Shown piece after piece: positions 51,787 through 60,066 of a stretch of DNA of 64,000 nucleotides; position 1 is the stretch's first letter; each line of letters opens with the position of its first letter. Source of the DNA: Caballeronia arvi (GTDB lineage Bacteria; Pseudomonadota; Gammaproteobacteria; Burkholderiales; Burkholderiaceae); the NCBI RefSeq assembly GCF_001544695.2, contig NZ_FCOM02000026.1, positions 1 through 64,000 of the forward strand, written 5' to 3'. The notes under the pieces are model-generated. The model did no database searches. It saw only the letters and a list, made by a program, of their open reading frames with translations, and was not told the DNA's origin. A program made the position numbers and the translations under genes.

Positions 51787-52854
51787 ATGAACATTAGAAT
51801 CACTTCTTCTCTTTATCGTTCCGTCACCGCTGCGATCGTCGCGGGCGTCATGCTCGCCGCATGCGGCGGCGACAACAGCGCCGTCGACACCGCCGCCACC
51901 GGCAAGGATGCCGCAGCGCCGAAGTCGACCGCGAAGGCCGCGAGCAGCGGCTCCGTCTTCTATGGCATGAACGGCCATAACACCAACGGCGGCGCGTACG
52001 ACTCCACGAGTCCGCAGACACAGCTCGCGCAGTTGCAGGAACTTGGTGCGACGATCTATCGGAACGACGTGTATAGCCAGGCATCGGCGAACATGCTCGC
52101 GGGCATCGCGAAAACGATAGAAGACGGCGGCGTAACGATGTATCCCGTCATGCTCCTGACCCTCAACTACAACAGCGAGGACGAGGCCTACAACGCGGGC
52201 TTCAAACTCGGCCAGCTGACGGCGAACAGCTATCACTACAAGTACTACGAGGTCGGCAACGAACTGGAAGCGAAGGCGCTCAACGGCAATGTCGACGGCA
52301 CGGTCTGGCATCAGTACAACAACTGGACCTATATGCTCGCGCGCGGCGTGATGCGCGGCATGATCGCGGGCGTGAAGTCGGTCGATAGTTCCGCGAAAAT
52401 CGTGCTGGGCGGCACGTGGCTCCATACGGCGTTCTTCCAGATGCTCGCCGATGGCTCGCAGCCCGACGGCACCTGGGGTCATCCCACGGTGAGCTGGGAC
52501 ATCACCTCGTGGCACTGGTATTCGAGCCAGGGCGACATCACGAACGCATGCGGCGGCACAGGCTGTCATGACGTGCTCCAGACGCTGCACGACATGGGCA
52601 AGCCGATCTGGATCAACGAGTTCGGCGTGCGTCCGGATTACGGCTCGTATAACCAGATCGCAAGCTACATGACGGGCAACACGATGATGGCGCAATTCGC
52701 GAGCGTCGCGTCGAAGTACAACATTCAGTCGATTCAGGGCTTCCAGCTCTACGACGACAGTGAAGGCAATTACGGGCTCGTCGAAGGCGACGGCGTCACG
52801 AAGAAGCCTGCTTACTGGGCGTACAAGGACTTCGTGCAGAACCACCCGATGTAA
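51787..52854 (+). CDS. clan GH-A glycoside hydrolase-like lipoprotein
   Basis: A 355-residue lipoprotein with lipobox MLAAC (Cys about 26) and an Ala/Ser-rich tether. The TIM barrel starts FYGMNGHNTNGGAYDST. YYEVGNELEAKA carries the acid/base Glu, and PIWINEFGVRPDYG the nucleophile Glu, as in GH-A families such as GH5 and GH39 (PslG-like). HWYSS and GFQLYDDSEGNYGLV are other barrel loops. It probably trims a polysaccharide at the cell surface or periplasm; the sugar is unknown. Confidence 0.83.
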   Translation: MNIRITSSLYRSVTAAIVAGVMLAACGGDNSAVDTAATGKDAAAPKSTAKAASSGSVFYGMNGHNTNGGAYDSTSPQTQLAQLQELGATIYRNDVYSQASANMLAGIAKTIEDGGVTMYPVMLLTLNYNSEDEAYNAGFKLGQLTANSYHYKYYEVGNELEAKALNGNVDGTVWHQYNNWTYMLARGVMRGMIAGVKSVDSSAKIVLGGTWLHTAFFQMLADGSQPDGTWGHPTVSWDITSWHWYSSQGDITNACGGTGCHDVLQTLHDMGKPIWINEFGVRPDYGSYNQIASYMTGNTMMAQFASVASKYNIQSIQGFQLYDDSEGNYGLVEGDGVTKKPAYWAYKDFVQNHPM

Positions 52855-52866
52855 GAAACGGAAAGG

Positions 52867-52890
52867 CGCGCGCGTTCAAGCACGCGCGCG
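52867..52890. terminator. GC-rich hairpin after the glycosidase gene
   Basis: CGCGCGCGT (52867-52875) and ACGCGCGCG (52882-52890) form a nine-pair stem with loop TCAAGC, 12 bases past the stop. Only a short AAAT follows. A probable terminator without a U tract. Confidence 0.5.
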
Positions 52891-52940
52891 AAATCGCCGT
52901 TATCGCGGCTTGCAGAACCGCATAACGACGAGGCTAAGCG

Positions 52941-53228
52941 ATGCAGATCAACCCTGCGGCCACGACCGCTTATACGAGCGCCGACGCGCCTCTTCCGCGT
53001 CGCCCCGCCGCTGCCGACACAGACACCGACACTACGCAAGACACATCGGCCGACGACGACGTCGCACTGCCCGCCGATGAACCGTCGTCCGTGAAATCCT
53101 TCGCGTATGGCGCGCTCGGTCTCGAGCGTCCCGAACTGCAGGCGACCAATGCGAACGGCTTCTACACCGCAGGCAAATGGGTTGCGGCTGCCGCGACCAT
53201 CGGCGGCATCGTGTCCTTGTTCGTGTGA
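52941..53228 (+). CDS. small hypothetical protein with C-terminal membrane segment
   Basis: A 95-residue protein. The first half is Asp/Thr/Pro-rich and probably disordered (ADTDTDTTQDTSADDDVALP). A conserved-looking middle FAYGALGLERPE precedes a C-terminal hydrophobic tail (WVAAAATIGGIVSLFV). No family recognised. Such small membrane-anchored proteins with a GALGLxRPE motif occur in Burkholderia, but their function is unknown. Confidence 0.6.
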   Translation: MQINPAATTAYTSADAPLPRRPAAADTDTDTTQDTSADDDVALPADEPSSVKSFAYGALGLERPELQATNANGFYTAGKWVAAAATIGGIVSLFV

Positions 53229-53378
53229 TGCAATCCGTCGAGAATTAATAGCTGGAAACAACTTGCCGGATTGGCGCTTTGCTCCGCATATCGAGTCGCG
53301 GCGCATCGCGGGAAGATCTCGATGCAGTCTGTCCTCGAATGACAGGCCGCGCTTCTTCCCTCGACACAACGCCAGGTC

Positions 53379-53834
53379 ATGCAAGCTCAACTCTCGCGAA
53401 ATATCCGTTCCCGCTCCTTGCGCCGCACGCTCGCCGGCATCGCGCTGTTCATGCCGATGCTGTCCGCATCCGCCGAGGATCTCCCCGACGTCTGCGCCGC
53501 GCTGAAGACGATCGTCGCCGCGCCCTCTTTCGATACGCTCGCGAAGGACCGCGCGCTCATGCCCGCAGGTTCGCCGGGCCAGGGCACGTGCCGCGGCGGT
53601 GCGCATGTCTATGACTGCCGCTGGCGCGCGCATTGGGGCCCGGACGGCGTGCTCGCCGATCCGCTGCAGGAACTCGGCGCGGACATCGCCGCATGCTTTC
53701 CCGATATGCGCCACGACGTGAATACGTCGACACGTCAGCACTTCGCGCTGCGCAACGCGGCCGGCAAGCGCGCGACGACGATGACTGCGACGATCGAAGC
53801 GCCGAACACCGTGCGCCTGCTCATCGTGCGCTGA
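53379..53834 (+). CDS. secreted hypothetical protein
   Basis: A 151-residue exported protein with signal peptide RTLAGIALFMPMLSASAEDL. The mature part has four cysteines (VCAALK, TCRGGA, YDCRWR, ACFPDM) likely forming two disulfides. The function is not recognised. It lies 22 bases before the lipoprotein gene and probably shares its transcript. Confidence 0.65.
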   Translation: MQAQLSRNIRSRSLRRTLAGIALFMPMLSASAEDLPDVCAALKTIVAAPSFDTLAKDRALMPAGSPGQGTCRGGAHVYDCRWRAHWGPDGVLADPLQELGADIAACFPDMRHDVNTSTRQHFALRNAAGKRATTMTATIEAPNTVRLLIVR

Positions 53835-53856
53835 GTGCATCGGCGACGGCGGCGAC

Positions 53857-54387
53857 ATGATCCGATCGCACATCGCTCGCGCGCTCGTGACCGTCGTCTC
53901 GTGCGCGCTGTCCGGCTGCACGTGGACGCTGATCACGGCCGCCGATGCCGCGGGCTCGCTGGTGCAGGCGGGTTTCAGCGTGGCGTCGGGTTATTCGTCG
54001 CCCACTTCGGTGACGGGCGCGCCCGCCGCGCTGCGGTCCGTTTGCATCGAACTGAACCGCAACGTCGCAACCGGCGACTTCGTGCCCGTGCTGCAAGTCG
54101 CATTGCAGCGGCGCGGCGTGATCTCGACGGTCTATAACCCCGGCACGTCGCCGCCCGGCTGCGAGGCGCTGCTCGTCTACAGCGCGACGACTCGCTGGGA
54201 CAAGCACGCGTTCAGCAGCGAACCGATGTCGTATCTGTCCGCGATCGATCTGACGCTCGTGCGGCAGGGGCAGATTCTCGTGACCGCGCGCTACGACACG
54301 AATGGCCTGAGCATCGACCGATTCGCGAGCGCGCGGCAGAAGCTCGATGCACTGGTGGACCGGATGGTGGTCTCGCGCACACAGTGA
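53857..54387 (+). CDS. hypothetical lipoprotein
   Basis: A 176-residue lipoprotein with lipobox CALSGC (Cys about 21). The mature domain contains RSVCIELNRNVATGDFVPVL, LQRRGVISTVYNPGTSPPGC and LLVYSATTRWDKHA, suggesting an alpha/beta fold with a disulfide. Similar lipoproteins are common in Burkholderia, function unknown. It is followed by a strong plus-strand terminator. Confidence 0.7.
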   Translation: MIRSHIARALVTVVSCALSGCTWTLITAADAAGSLVQAGFSVASGYSSPTSVTGAPAALRSVCIELNRNVATGDFVPVLQVALQRRGVISTVYNPGTSPPGCEALLVYSATTRWDKHAFSSEPMSYLSAIDLTLVRQGQILVTARYDTNGLSIDRFASARQKLDALVDRMVVSRTQ

Positions 54388-54482
54388 GATGCGCTTTCCC
54401 TTACGGCATCTTTCCGATGCCATGACGCGCATGTAAGCGATGCTAATCTGCCCACGCTGTTGTTGTTGACCGATCCCTCTTG

Positions 54483-54519
54483 CGGCTCGCCATCGTTCTT
54501 CGGGCGAGCCGTTTTTTTT
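54483..54519 (+). terminator. Rho-independent terminator
   Basis: CGGCTCGCC and GGGCGAGCCG pair over nine bases, with a loop of about nine bases, followed by eight T residues (54512-54519). It ends the transcript of the small secreted protein genes at 52941-54387 and sits just past the stop of the convergent sensor kinase. Confidence 0.88.
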
Positions 54520-54526
54520 GTTCGGA

Positions 54527-55873
54527 TCAGCGCATTTCGCCGGGCCGCTCGTGCAACGGCTGACGGTAGCAGGCAAGCAGCCCTCCTTCGACGTTCTCGA
54601 GCTGAAAGTGGCCGCCGCTGCGCCGCGCCGTCTCGGCCACGATCGAAAGGCCCAGACCGCTGCCCGAGGACACCGTGCCCGGAATCCGGTAGAACGGCTC
54701 GAGTACGCGCGATAGCTGGTCTTCGGGAATGCCCGGACCGGAATCCTTCACTTCGAGCAGCAAGTCCTCCGCGTTCAGCGTGACGGATACATCCACGCGG
54801 CCGCCCGGCGGCGTGTAGCGGACCGCATTGTCGACGAGATTACGCAACACAACGGCGAGCGCGGGCGCATCGACGATCACCTGGACATCATCGACGTGTT
54901 GCAGCCCGAGATCGACGCGCTTGTCCTCGGCCATGTTCACGGTCTGGATCACGACATCGCTCGCCAGCTCCCGAAGCGACACGGCGGATGGATTCATCGA
55001 CGAGCCATGCTGGGAACGTGCAAGCGCGAGCAATTGCTCGACGAGCCGCGCCGTTCGCCGTATCGCGCCGAGAAAGGAGACGAGCCGCTCGCGCGCGACG
55101 AGCGCGTTGTCCGCGGCGCCCAAATGCTCCGCCTGCAAGGACAGCGCCGCCAGCGGCGAGCGCAGTTCGTGCGCGGCGTCCGCGATGAATCGCCGTTGCT
55201 GGGTCATCGCGTCCTTGAGCCGGCCGATGAGCCGGTTGATCGACGTGACGAACGGGAGCAGTTCCTTCGGGATGCCCTCTTCGGACAGCGCGTCGAGCGT
55301 CGCGTCGTCCTGCAAGTCGACGACGCTGGCGAGGCGCCGCACCGGCAGCAACATCCTGCGCACGAGGAAGACGACCAGTGCAACCAGAACGGGGGTGAGC
55401 GCGAGCATCGGGAACAAGGTTCGCAACGCGCCGTCGGTGGCGATTTCGTCTCGTATCATCGAAAGCTCCGCGACCGCGATGCGCTCGCCGGAGTGCAGCG
55501 TCCGCACATCGACACGCCAGTTGGTGCCGTCAGCTTCGAGGTTATGCAGGCCGTCCGGAAGCGTCTCCGGAACCGTGATCGGCGCCGCGTTCGCACCATC
55601 CGGCGACGGCCCCAGCCGCGCGATGACGAGCCGCACGTCCGAATCCTGGCTGCCTTGCCAGGCGACGGCGGCCGTATCGAGCACGAGCTTTCTAGCATCG
55701 ATCAGCGCGCCGATCTCACGCAAGTGACCGTCCTGCAACTTGTTCGCCTCGTGATAGGCCGCGGCGAATGACGCACCGCCTGCGATCACACTCAGCGCCA
55801 CGACAACGGAAGCGATCCACCACGTCAGTCGCGACGTCATGGATCGCGGCGCGCGATTCTGTCGAGCATCCAT
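54527..55873 (-). CDS. sensor histidine kinase (QseC-like), no adjacent response regulator
   Basis: A 448-residue membrane kinase. Two transmembrane helices (WWIASVVVALSVIAGGASFA near the start and TLFPMLALTPVLVALVVFLV later) flank a small periplasmic sensor. The H box is ADAAHELRSPLAALSLQAE, the N box NLVDNAVRYTPPGG and the G boxes DSGPGIPEDQ and GSGLGLSIVAE. The ATG at 55873 follows GAGGTGCCGA. No response regulator gene is next to it, so its partner is elsewhere. Signal unknown. Confidence 0.91.
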   Translation of the reverse strand: MDARQNRAPRSMTSRLTWWIASVVVALSVIAGGASFAAAYHEANKLQDGHLREIGALIDARKLVLDTAAVAWQGSQDSDVRLVIARLGPSPDGANAAPITVPETLPDGLHNLEADGTNWRVDVRTLHSGERIAVAELSMIRDEIATDGALRTLFPMLALTPVLVALVVFLVRRMLLPVRRLASVVDLQDDATLDALSEEGIPKELLPFVTSINRLIGRLKDAMTQQRRFIADAAHELRSPLAALSLQAEHLGAADNALVARERLVSFLGAIRRTARLVEQLLALARSQHGSSMNPSAVSLRELASDVVIQTVNMAEDKRVDLGLQHVDDVQVIVDAPALAVVLRNLVDNAVRYTPPGGRVDVSVTLNAEDLLLEVKDSGPGIPEDQLSRVLEPFYRIPGTVSSGSGLGLSIVAETARRSGGHFQLENVEGGLLACYRQPLHERPGEMR

Positions 55874-55993
55874 TCGGCACCTCGTTTTTATGTCATTGCA
55901 GCGCTTTTCTTCTGTGGGCTTCGTGCAGTGCCCGACATCGTAAAGCATCGGAAAGCGTCGCCTTCAGCGCTGGCAAATGCTAAAGTCCGCAAG

Positions 55994-56004
55994 TGGTCGG
56001 ACCA
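55994..56004. promoter_or_regulatory. FadR/LldR-type operator upstream of the GntR gene
   Basis: TGGTCGGACCA within AAGTGGTCGGACCAGTG (55991-56007). The TGGT-N3-ACCA form is the known consensus of FadR-type lactate, pyruvate and glycolate regulators (LldR, PdhR, GlcC). It lies 12 bases before the GntR start codon at 56017, indicating autoregulation. Confidence 0.75.
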
Positions 56005-56016
56005 GTGAGAAATGCC

Positions 56017-56784
56017 ATGCTCGAAGACAATCAGGAAGACGCGCTGCAAATCGCGGATATCGTCGCCGGACGCATCGAGGGCCTGATCGTCGATGGCGTG
56101 CTGAAGCCCGGTCAGGCGCTGCCGTCCGAACGGCGTCTCACCGCGAAGCTGGGCGTCTCGCGGTCCGCCGTGCGCGAGGGGCTGAAGGTGCTGCGCACGC
56201 GCGGCATCATCGAAACATCGCATGGACGCGGGTCGTTCGTCGCCGCGCTCACCACGCAACCCGCGCTCACGCCGATGATGCATCTGCTCGGCTCGCAGCC
56301 GCGCACGCTGTACGACATCTTCGAAGTGCGCGAGATGCTCGAAGCCGAATCCGCGCGTCTGGCCGCGCTGCGCGGCACGCAGGCGGATTTCGCGCTCATC
56401 ACGCGCCGCTACGAGGAGATGCTCGCCGCAAACGAGAGCGACGCGGGCGAAATGCTGCGCGCGCGGCTCGACTACAACTTTCATCTGTCGATCAGCGAGG
56501 CGTCGCACAATCCGGTGCTCGTGCATACGCTCAGCTCGCTCACCGACCTGCTGCTGAGCTCGGTCTTCGCGTCGGTCAACAACCTCTACCATCGCGAGGC
56601 GGAAAAGCGCGTCATCGACAAGCAGCACGCGCGGCTCTACAAGGCCGTGCTCGGCAAGCAGCCGGAACAGGCGCGCAAGGCCGCGAGCACGCATATCGCC
56701 ACGACGACCGCCTGTCTGCGCGAAATCGAAGCGGAAGAGCAGCGTCTCGTGCGGGCGACGCTGCGTCTGAAGGGCTGGGAATGA
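56017..56784 (+). CDS. GntR family regulator (FadR/LldR subgroup), probably D-lactate responsive
   Basis: A 255-residue FCD-type GntR regulator. The HTH is LPSERRLTAKLGVSRSAVRE followed by LRTRGIIETSHGRGSFVA; the effector domain includes FEVREMLEAESARLAAL and LDYNFHLSISEASHNPVL with the metal-binding His/Asp. I use the ATG at 56017 because the upstream GTG (55993) is inside the operator. Matching operators lie before it and before the MFS-dld genes, so it probably controls D-lactate use. Confidence 0.9.
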   Translation: MLEDNQEDALQIADIVAGRIEGLIVDGVLKPGQALPSERRLTAKLGVSRSAVREGLKVLRTRGIIETSHGRGSFVAALTTQPALTPMMHLLGSQPRTLYDIFEVREMLEAESARLAALRGTQADFALITRRYEEMLAANESDAGEMLRARLDYNFHLSISEASHNPVLVHTLSSLTDLLLSSVFASVNNLYHREAEKRVIDKQHARLYKAVLGKQPEQARKAASTHIATTTACLREIEAEEQRLVRATLRLKGWE

Positions 56785-56883
56785 CTCCCGCGCGGCGCGC
56801 GGGCGCACCACCGTGCTAAAGACCACGCAAGCTCGCGGCGCCTGATTCGGGCGAAACACCGCTTCTGGCACGGCAAAAATAAG

Positions 56884-56901
56884 TGGTAGGACCAGTGGTC
56901 C
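56884..56901. promoter_or_regulatory. FadR/LldR-type operator before the MFS-dld genes
   Basis: TGGTAGGACCA (56884-56894) within the same AAGTGGTNGGACCAGTG context as the site at 55994, overlapped by a second palindrome GGACCAGTGGTCC (56889-56901). It lies about 90 bases before the MFS start, the right place to control the MFS-dld transcript. Confidence 0.75.
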
Positions 56902-56990
56902 GGTGTCTCGACAGTCTCTTACTGGCGCGGAACAATGCGCTCCAGTAAAGCCAGCAGCGGCGCAAAGCCGCATGAATCAGGAGACTCCCG

Positions 56991-58322
56991 ATGAAACCGC
57001 ATACCCCATCCCCGGCCGTCACGACCGCGTTCGAAACCGCGACCTACGCGAAAGTAACCTGGCGCCTGCTGCCCTTCCTGTTCATCTGCTATGTCGCGGC
57101 CTATCTGGATCGCGTCAACGTCGGGTTCGCGAAGCTGCAAATGCTCAACGACCTGAAGTTCAGCGAGTCGGTGTATGGACTCGGCGCGGGAATCTTCTTC
57201 ATCGGCTATTTCCTGTTCGAGGTGCCGAGCAACATCCTCTTGCATCGGGTGGGCGCGCGCGTGTGGATCAGCCGCATCATGATCACGTGGGCGCTGGTGT
57301 CGGCCGCGTCGCTGTTCGTCACGACACCGGCGATGTTCTATACGCTGCGCTTTCTGCTCGGCGTCGCGGAAGCCGGGTTCTTTCCCGGCATCGTGCTGTA
57401 TCTGACGTACTGGTATCCGTCATCGCGCCGTGGCCGCATGAACGCGCTCTTCATGATCGGCATTCCGGTGGCGGGCGTGGTCGGCGGTCCGCTGTCGGGG
57501 TGGATCATGCAGGCGTTCAACGGCTTGCACGGTCTGTCGAACTGGCAATGGCTCTTTCTGCTCGAAGCGCTGCCGTCGCTCGTGCTCGGCGTGCTCACGC
57601 TGTTCCTGCTGCCGAACGGCATCCGCGCCGCGTCATGGCTCGATGACGAACAAAAGCAGCTTCTCGAAGACAACATCGCACGCGATGAATGCGCGGGCGC
57701 AGATCATTCGCTCAAGCACGTCGTATCGAACGGCCGTGTATGGCGGCTCGCCGCGATCTACTTCTGCTGCATGATGGGCCTCTACGGCGTGAGCTTCTAT
57801 CTGCCGACGCTCATCAAGACCGCGGGCGTCAAGGACGCGCTCGATGTCGGCCTGCTGACCGCGGTGCCCTATGCGGTCGCGATCGTGTCGATGATTCTCG
57901 CCGCGCGCAGCTCCGACCGCCGCAACGAGCGCCGCTGGCATCTCGCGATCGCGGCTGTCGTCGCGGCGGCGGGCTTCTATGCGAGCACGCTGCACACGGG
58001 CAATCTCGCGCTCGCACTGGTCACGCTGTCGGTCGGCACGGCGGGCGTGTTGTCGATGATGCCGGTCTTCTGGACCTATCCGAGCAGCGTGCTGACCGGC
58101 ACGGCCGCCGCCGCCGGCATCGCGATGATCAATTCGATCGGCAATCTCGCCGGCTTCGTCAGCCCGTCGATCATCGGCTGGATGAAGGATGTCACGCACA
58201 GCACGAACGCAGGTCTCGTCGTCGTCGCCGGGGCGTTGCTCGTCGGCGCGGTGCTGACGCTCACGCAGCGCGCGGCAGCGGGATCGTCGCCGGAGACGTC
58301 TTCGGAACCGCACCGGGCCTGA
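56991..58322 (+). CDS. MFS transporter, anion:cation symporter (ACS) type, possible lactate importer
   Basis: A 443-residue major facilitator with 12 helices. LLPFLFICYVAAYLDRVNVG is the ACS family signature start; GVAEAGFFPGIVLYLTYWYP and GPLSGWIMQAFNGLHGLSNW are the next conserved blocks. ACS members carry organic anions such as phthalate, tartrate or hexuronates. Because it is directly before the D-lactate dehydrogenase gene (7 bases), it probably imports D-lactate or a related 2-hydroxy acid. Ribosome site CAGGAGA. Confidence 0.9.
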   Translation: MKPHTPSPAVTTAFETATYAKVTWRLLPFLFICYVAAYLDRVNVGFAKLQMLNDLKFSESVYGLGAGIFFIGYFLFEVPSNILLHRVGARVWISRIMITWALVSAASLFVTTPAMFYTLRFLLGVAEAGFFPGIVLYLTYWYPSSRRGRMNALFMIGIPVAGVVGGPLSGWIMQAFNGLHGLSNWQWLFLLEALPSLVLGVLTLFLLPNGIRAASWLDDEQKQLLEDNIARDECAGADHSLKHVVSNGRVWRLAAIYFCCMMGLYGVSFYLPTLIKTAGVKDALDVGLLTAVPYAVAIVSMILAARSSDRRNERRWHLAIAAVVAAAGFYASTLHTGNLALALVTLSVGTAGVLSMMPVFWTYPSSVLTGTAAAAGIAMINSIGNLAGFVSPSIIGWMKDVTHSTNAGLVVVAGALLVGAVLTLTQRAAAGSSPETSSEPHRA

Positions 58323-58329
58323 GGTCATC

Positions 58330-60066
58330 ATGTCCGCTACCGCTCCTTCCGCTCTTGCGTTCGGGGATACGCGCAAGAGCCTGCTGGAATCGCTCGGCGA
58401 TATCGTCGGCGCGCGCAATCTGCTCACCGGCGATGGAGAAACGCGCCGCTATCGCACCGGCTACCGCTTCGGCGCCGGCCGGGTGCTGGCGGTGGCGCGC
58501 CCCGGCACGCTCGTCGAACAATGGCGCGTGCTCGCGGCGTGCGTCGCGGCGCGCACGATCGTCATCACGCAGGCCTCGAACACCGGTCTCACCGGCGGCT
58601 CGACGCCCGATGGCGACGCCTACGATCGCGATATCGTCATCGTCAGCACGACGCGCATCAGACGCGTGCATCTGATCAAGGGCGGCGCTCAGGTGGTCTG
58701 CATCGGCGGCACGACGCTGGATCAGCTCGAACGCGCGCTGAAGCCGCTCGGACGCGAACCGCATTCGGTCATCGGCTCGTCGTGCATCGGCGCGTCGGTG
58801 CTGGGCGGCATCAGCAATAACTCGGGCGGCTCGCTCGTGCATCGCGGACCGGCGTACACGGAGATGGCGCTGTTCGCCGCGGCCGATGCATCCGGCGCGC
58901 TGCGGCTCGTGAATCATCTGGGCATCGAACTCGGCAACACACCCGAGGAGATTTTGTCGCGCATCGAAGGCGGCACGTTCGACGATGCCGACATTCGCGA
59001 CGGCGCGGCGGCATCGGATCACGAATACGCGACTCATGTGCGGGAAGTCGATGCGCCCACGCCCGCGCGCTTCAATGCCGATCCGCGGCGTCTTTTCGAA
59101 GCATCCGGCTCCGCAGGCAAGGTGATGACGTTCGCTGTGCGCCTCGACACGTTCGCGGCCGAGAAAGGCGCGAAGGTGTTCTACATTGGCACCAACGACA
59201 CGAACGTGCTGACCGATATCCGCCGTCACGCACTCGCTAGCTTCACCCATCTGCCGATCGCGGGCGAATATCTTCATCGCGATGCGTTCGACATCGCGCG
59301 CAAGTATGGGAAGGACCTCTTCGTCATCATCGACCGGTTCGGCACGGACCGGCTGCCGGCGTTCTTCAATCTCAAGACGCGTTGCGATGCGTGGTTCGAG
59401 CGCCTCGGCTTCATGCCGAAGCATCTGAGCGATCGCGTGCTGCAATGGGTCAGCGAGCTTTTGCCGAACCATTTGCCCGCGCGACTCGACGCGTATCGCG
59501 AAGAGTACGAGCATCATCTGATGCTGAAGGTGCCGGCGGCGGGCATCGACGAAGCACGCGCGTATCTGTCGGCGCGTTTTGCGGACGGCGGCGGCGCGTA
59601 TTTCGAATGCAGCGATGAAGAAGGCCGCAAGGCGTTTCTGCATCGCTTCGCGGCGGCGAGCGCGGCGGTGCGTTATCGCGCGGTGCATCATCGCGAAGTG
59701 GAAGATATCGTCGCGCTCGATATCGCGTTACGACGCAATGACCGCGACTGGTTCGAGCGCTTGCCGGAGAAGATCGAACGCCCGATCATGAAGAAGCTGT
59801 ATTACGGGCACTTTCTGTGTCACGTGTTCCATCAGGACTACCTCGTCGCCAAGGGCAACGACTGCATGGCGCTGGAGCACGAGATGCTCGAATTGCTCGA
59901 TGAACGCGGCGCCGAATATCCCGCTGAGCACAACGTCGGGCATCTTTATGAGGCGAAGCCGCAGCTCGCCGCGTTTTACAAACAACTCGATCCGTGCAAC
60001 TGCTTCAATCCGGGGATCGGGAAGATGTCGAAGTTTGCGGCGTATCGGGAAAGCGCGAGCGTCTAG
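58330..60066 (+). CDS. dld: quinone-dependent D-lactate dehydrogenase
   Basis: A 578-residue FAD enzyme of the inner-membrane surface that oxidises D-lactate to pyruvate with quinone. The FAD domain includes ITQASNTGLTGGSTPDG, SSCIGASVLGGISNNSGGSL and the cap and membrane-binding parts follow (KTRCDAWFERLGFMPKHLSD, YGHFLCHVFHQDYLVAKG). The C-terminus DPCNCFNPGIGKMSK is diagnostic of Dld. Length fits E. coli Dld. Its stop overlaps the stop of the convergent phosphatase-like gene by four bases (CTAG). Confidence 0.93.
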   Translation: MSATAPSALAFGDTRKSLLESLGDIVGARNLLTGDGETRRYRTGYRFGAGRVLAVARPGTLVEQWRVLAACVAARTIVITQASNTGLTGGSTPDGDAYDRDIVIVSTTRIRRVHLIKGGAQVVCIGGTTLDQLERALKPLGREPHSVIGSSCIGASVLGGISNNSGGSLVHRGPAYTEMALFAAADASGALRLVNHLGIELGNTPEEILSRIEGGTFDDADIRDGAAASDHEYATHVREVDAPTPARFNADPRRLFEASGSAGKVMTFAVRLDTFAAEKGAKVFYIGTNDTNVLTDIRRHALASFTHLPIAGEYLHRDAFDIARKYGKDLFVIIDRFGTDRLPAFFNLKTRCDAWFERLGFMPKHLSDRVLQWVSELLPNHLPARLDAYREEYEHHLMLKVPAAGIDEARAYLSARFADGGGAYFECSDEEGRKAFLHRFAAASAAVRYRAVHHREVEDIVALDIALRRNDRDWFERLPEKIERPIMKKLYYGHFLCHVFHQDYLVAKGNDCMALEHEMLELLDERGAEYPAEHNVGHLYEAKPQLAAFYKQLDPCNCFNPGIGKMSKFAAYRESASV

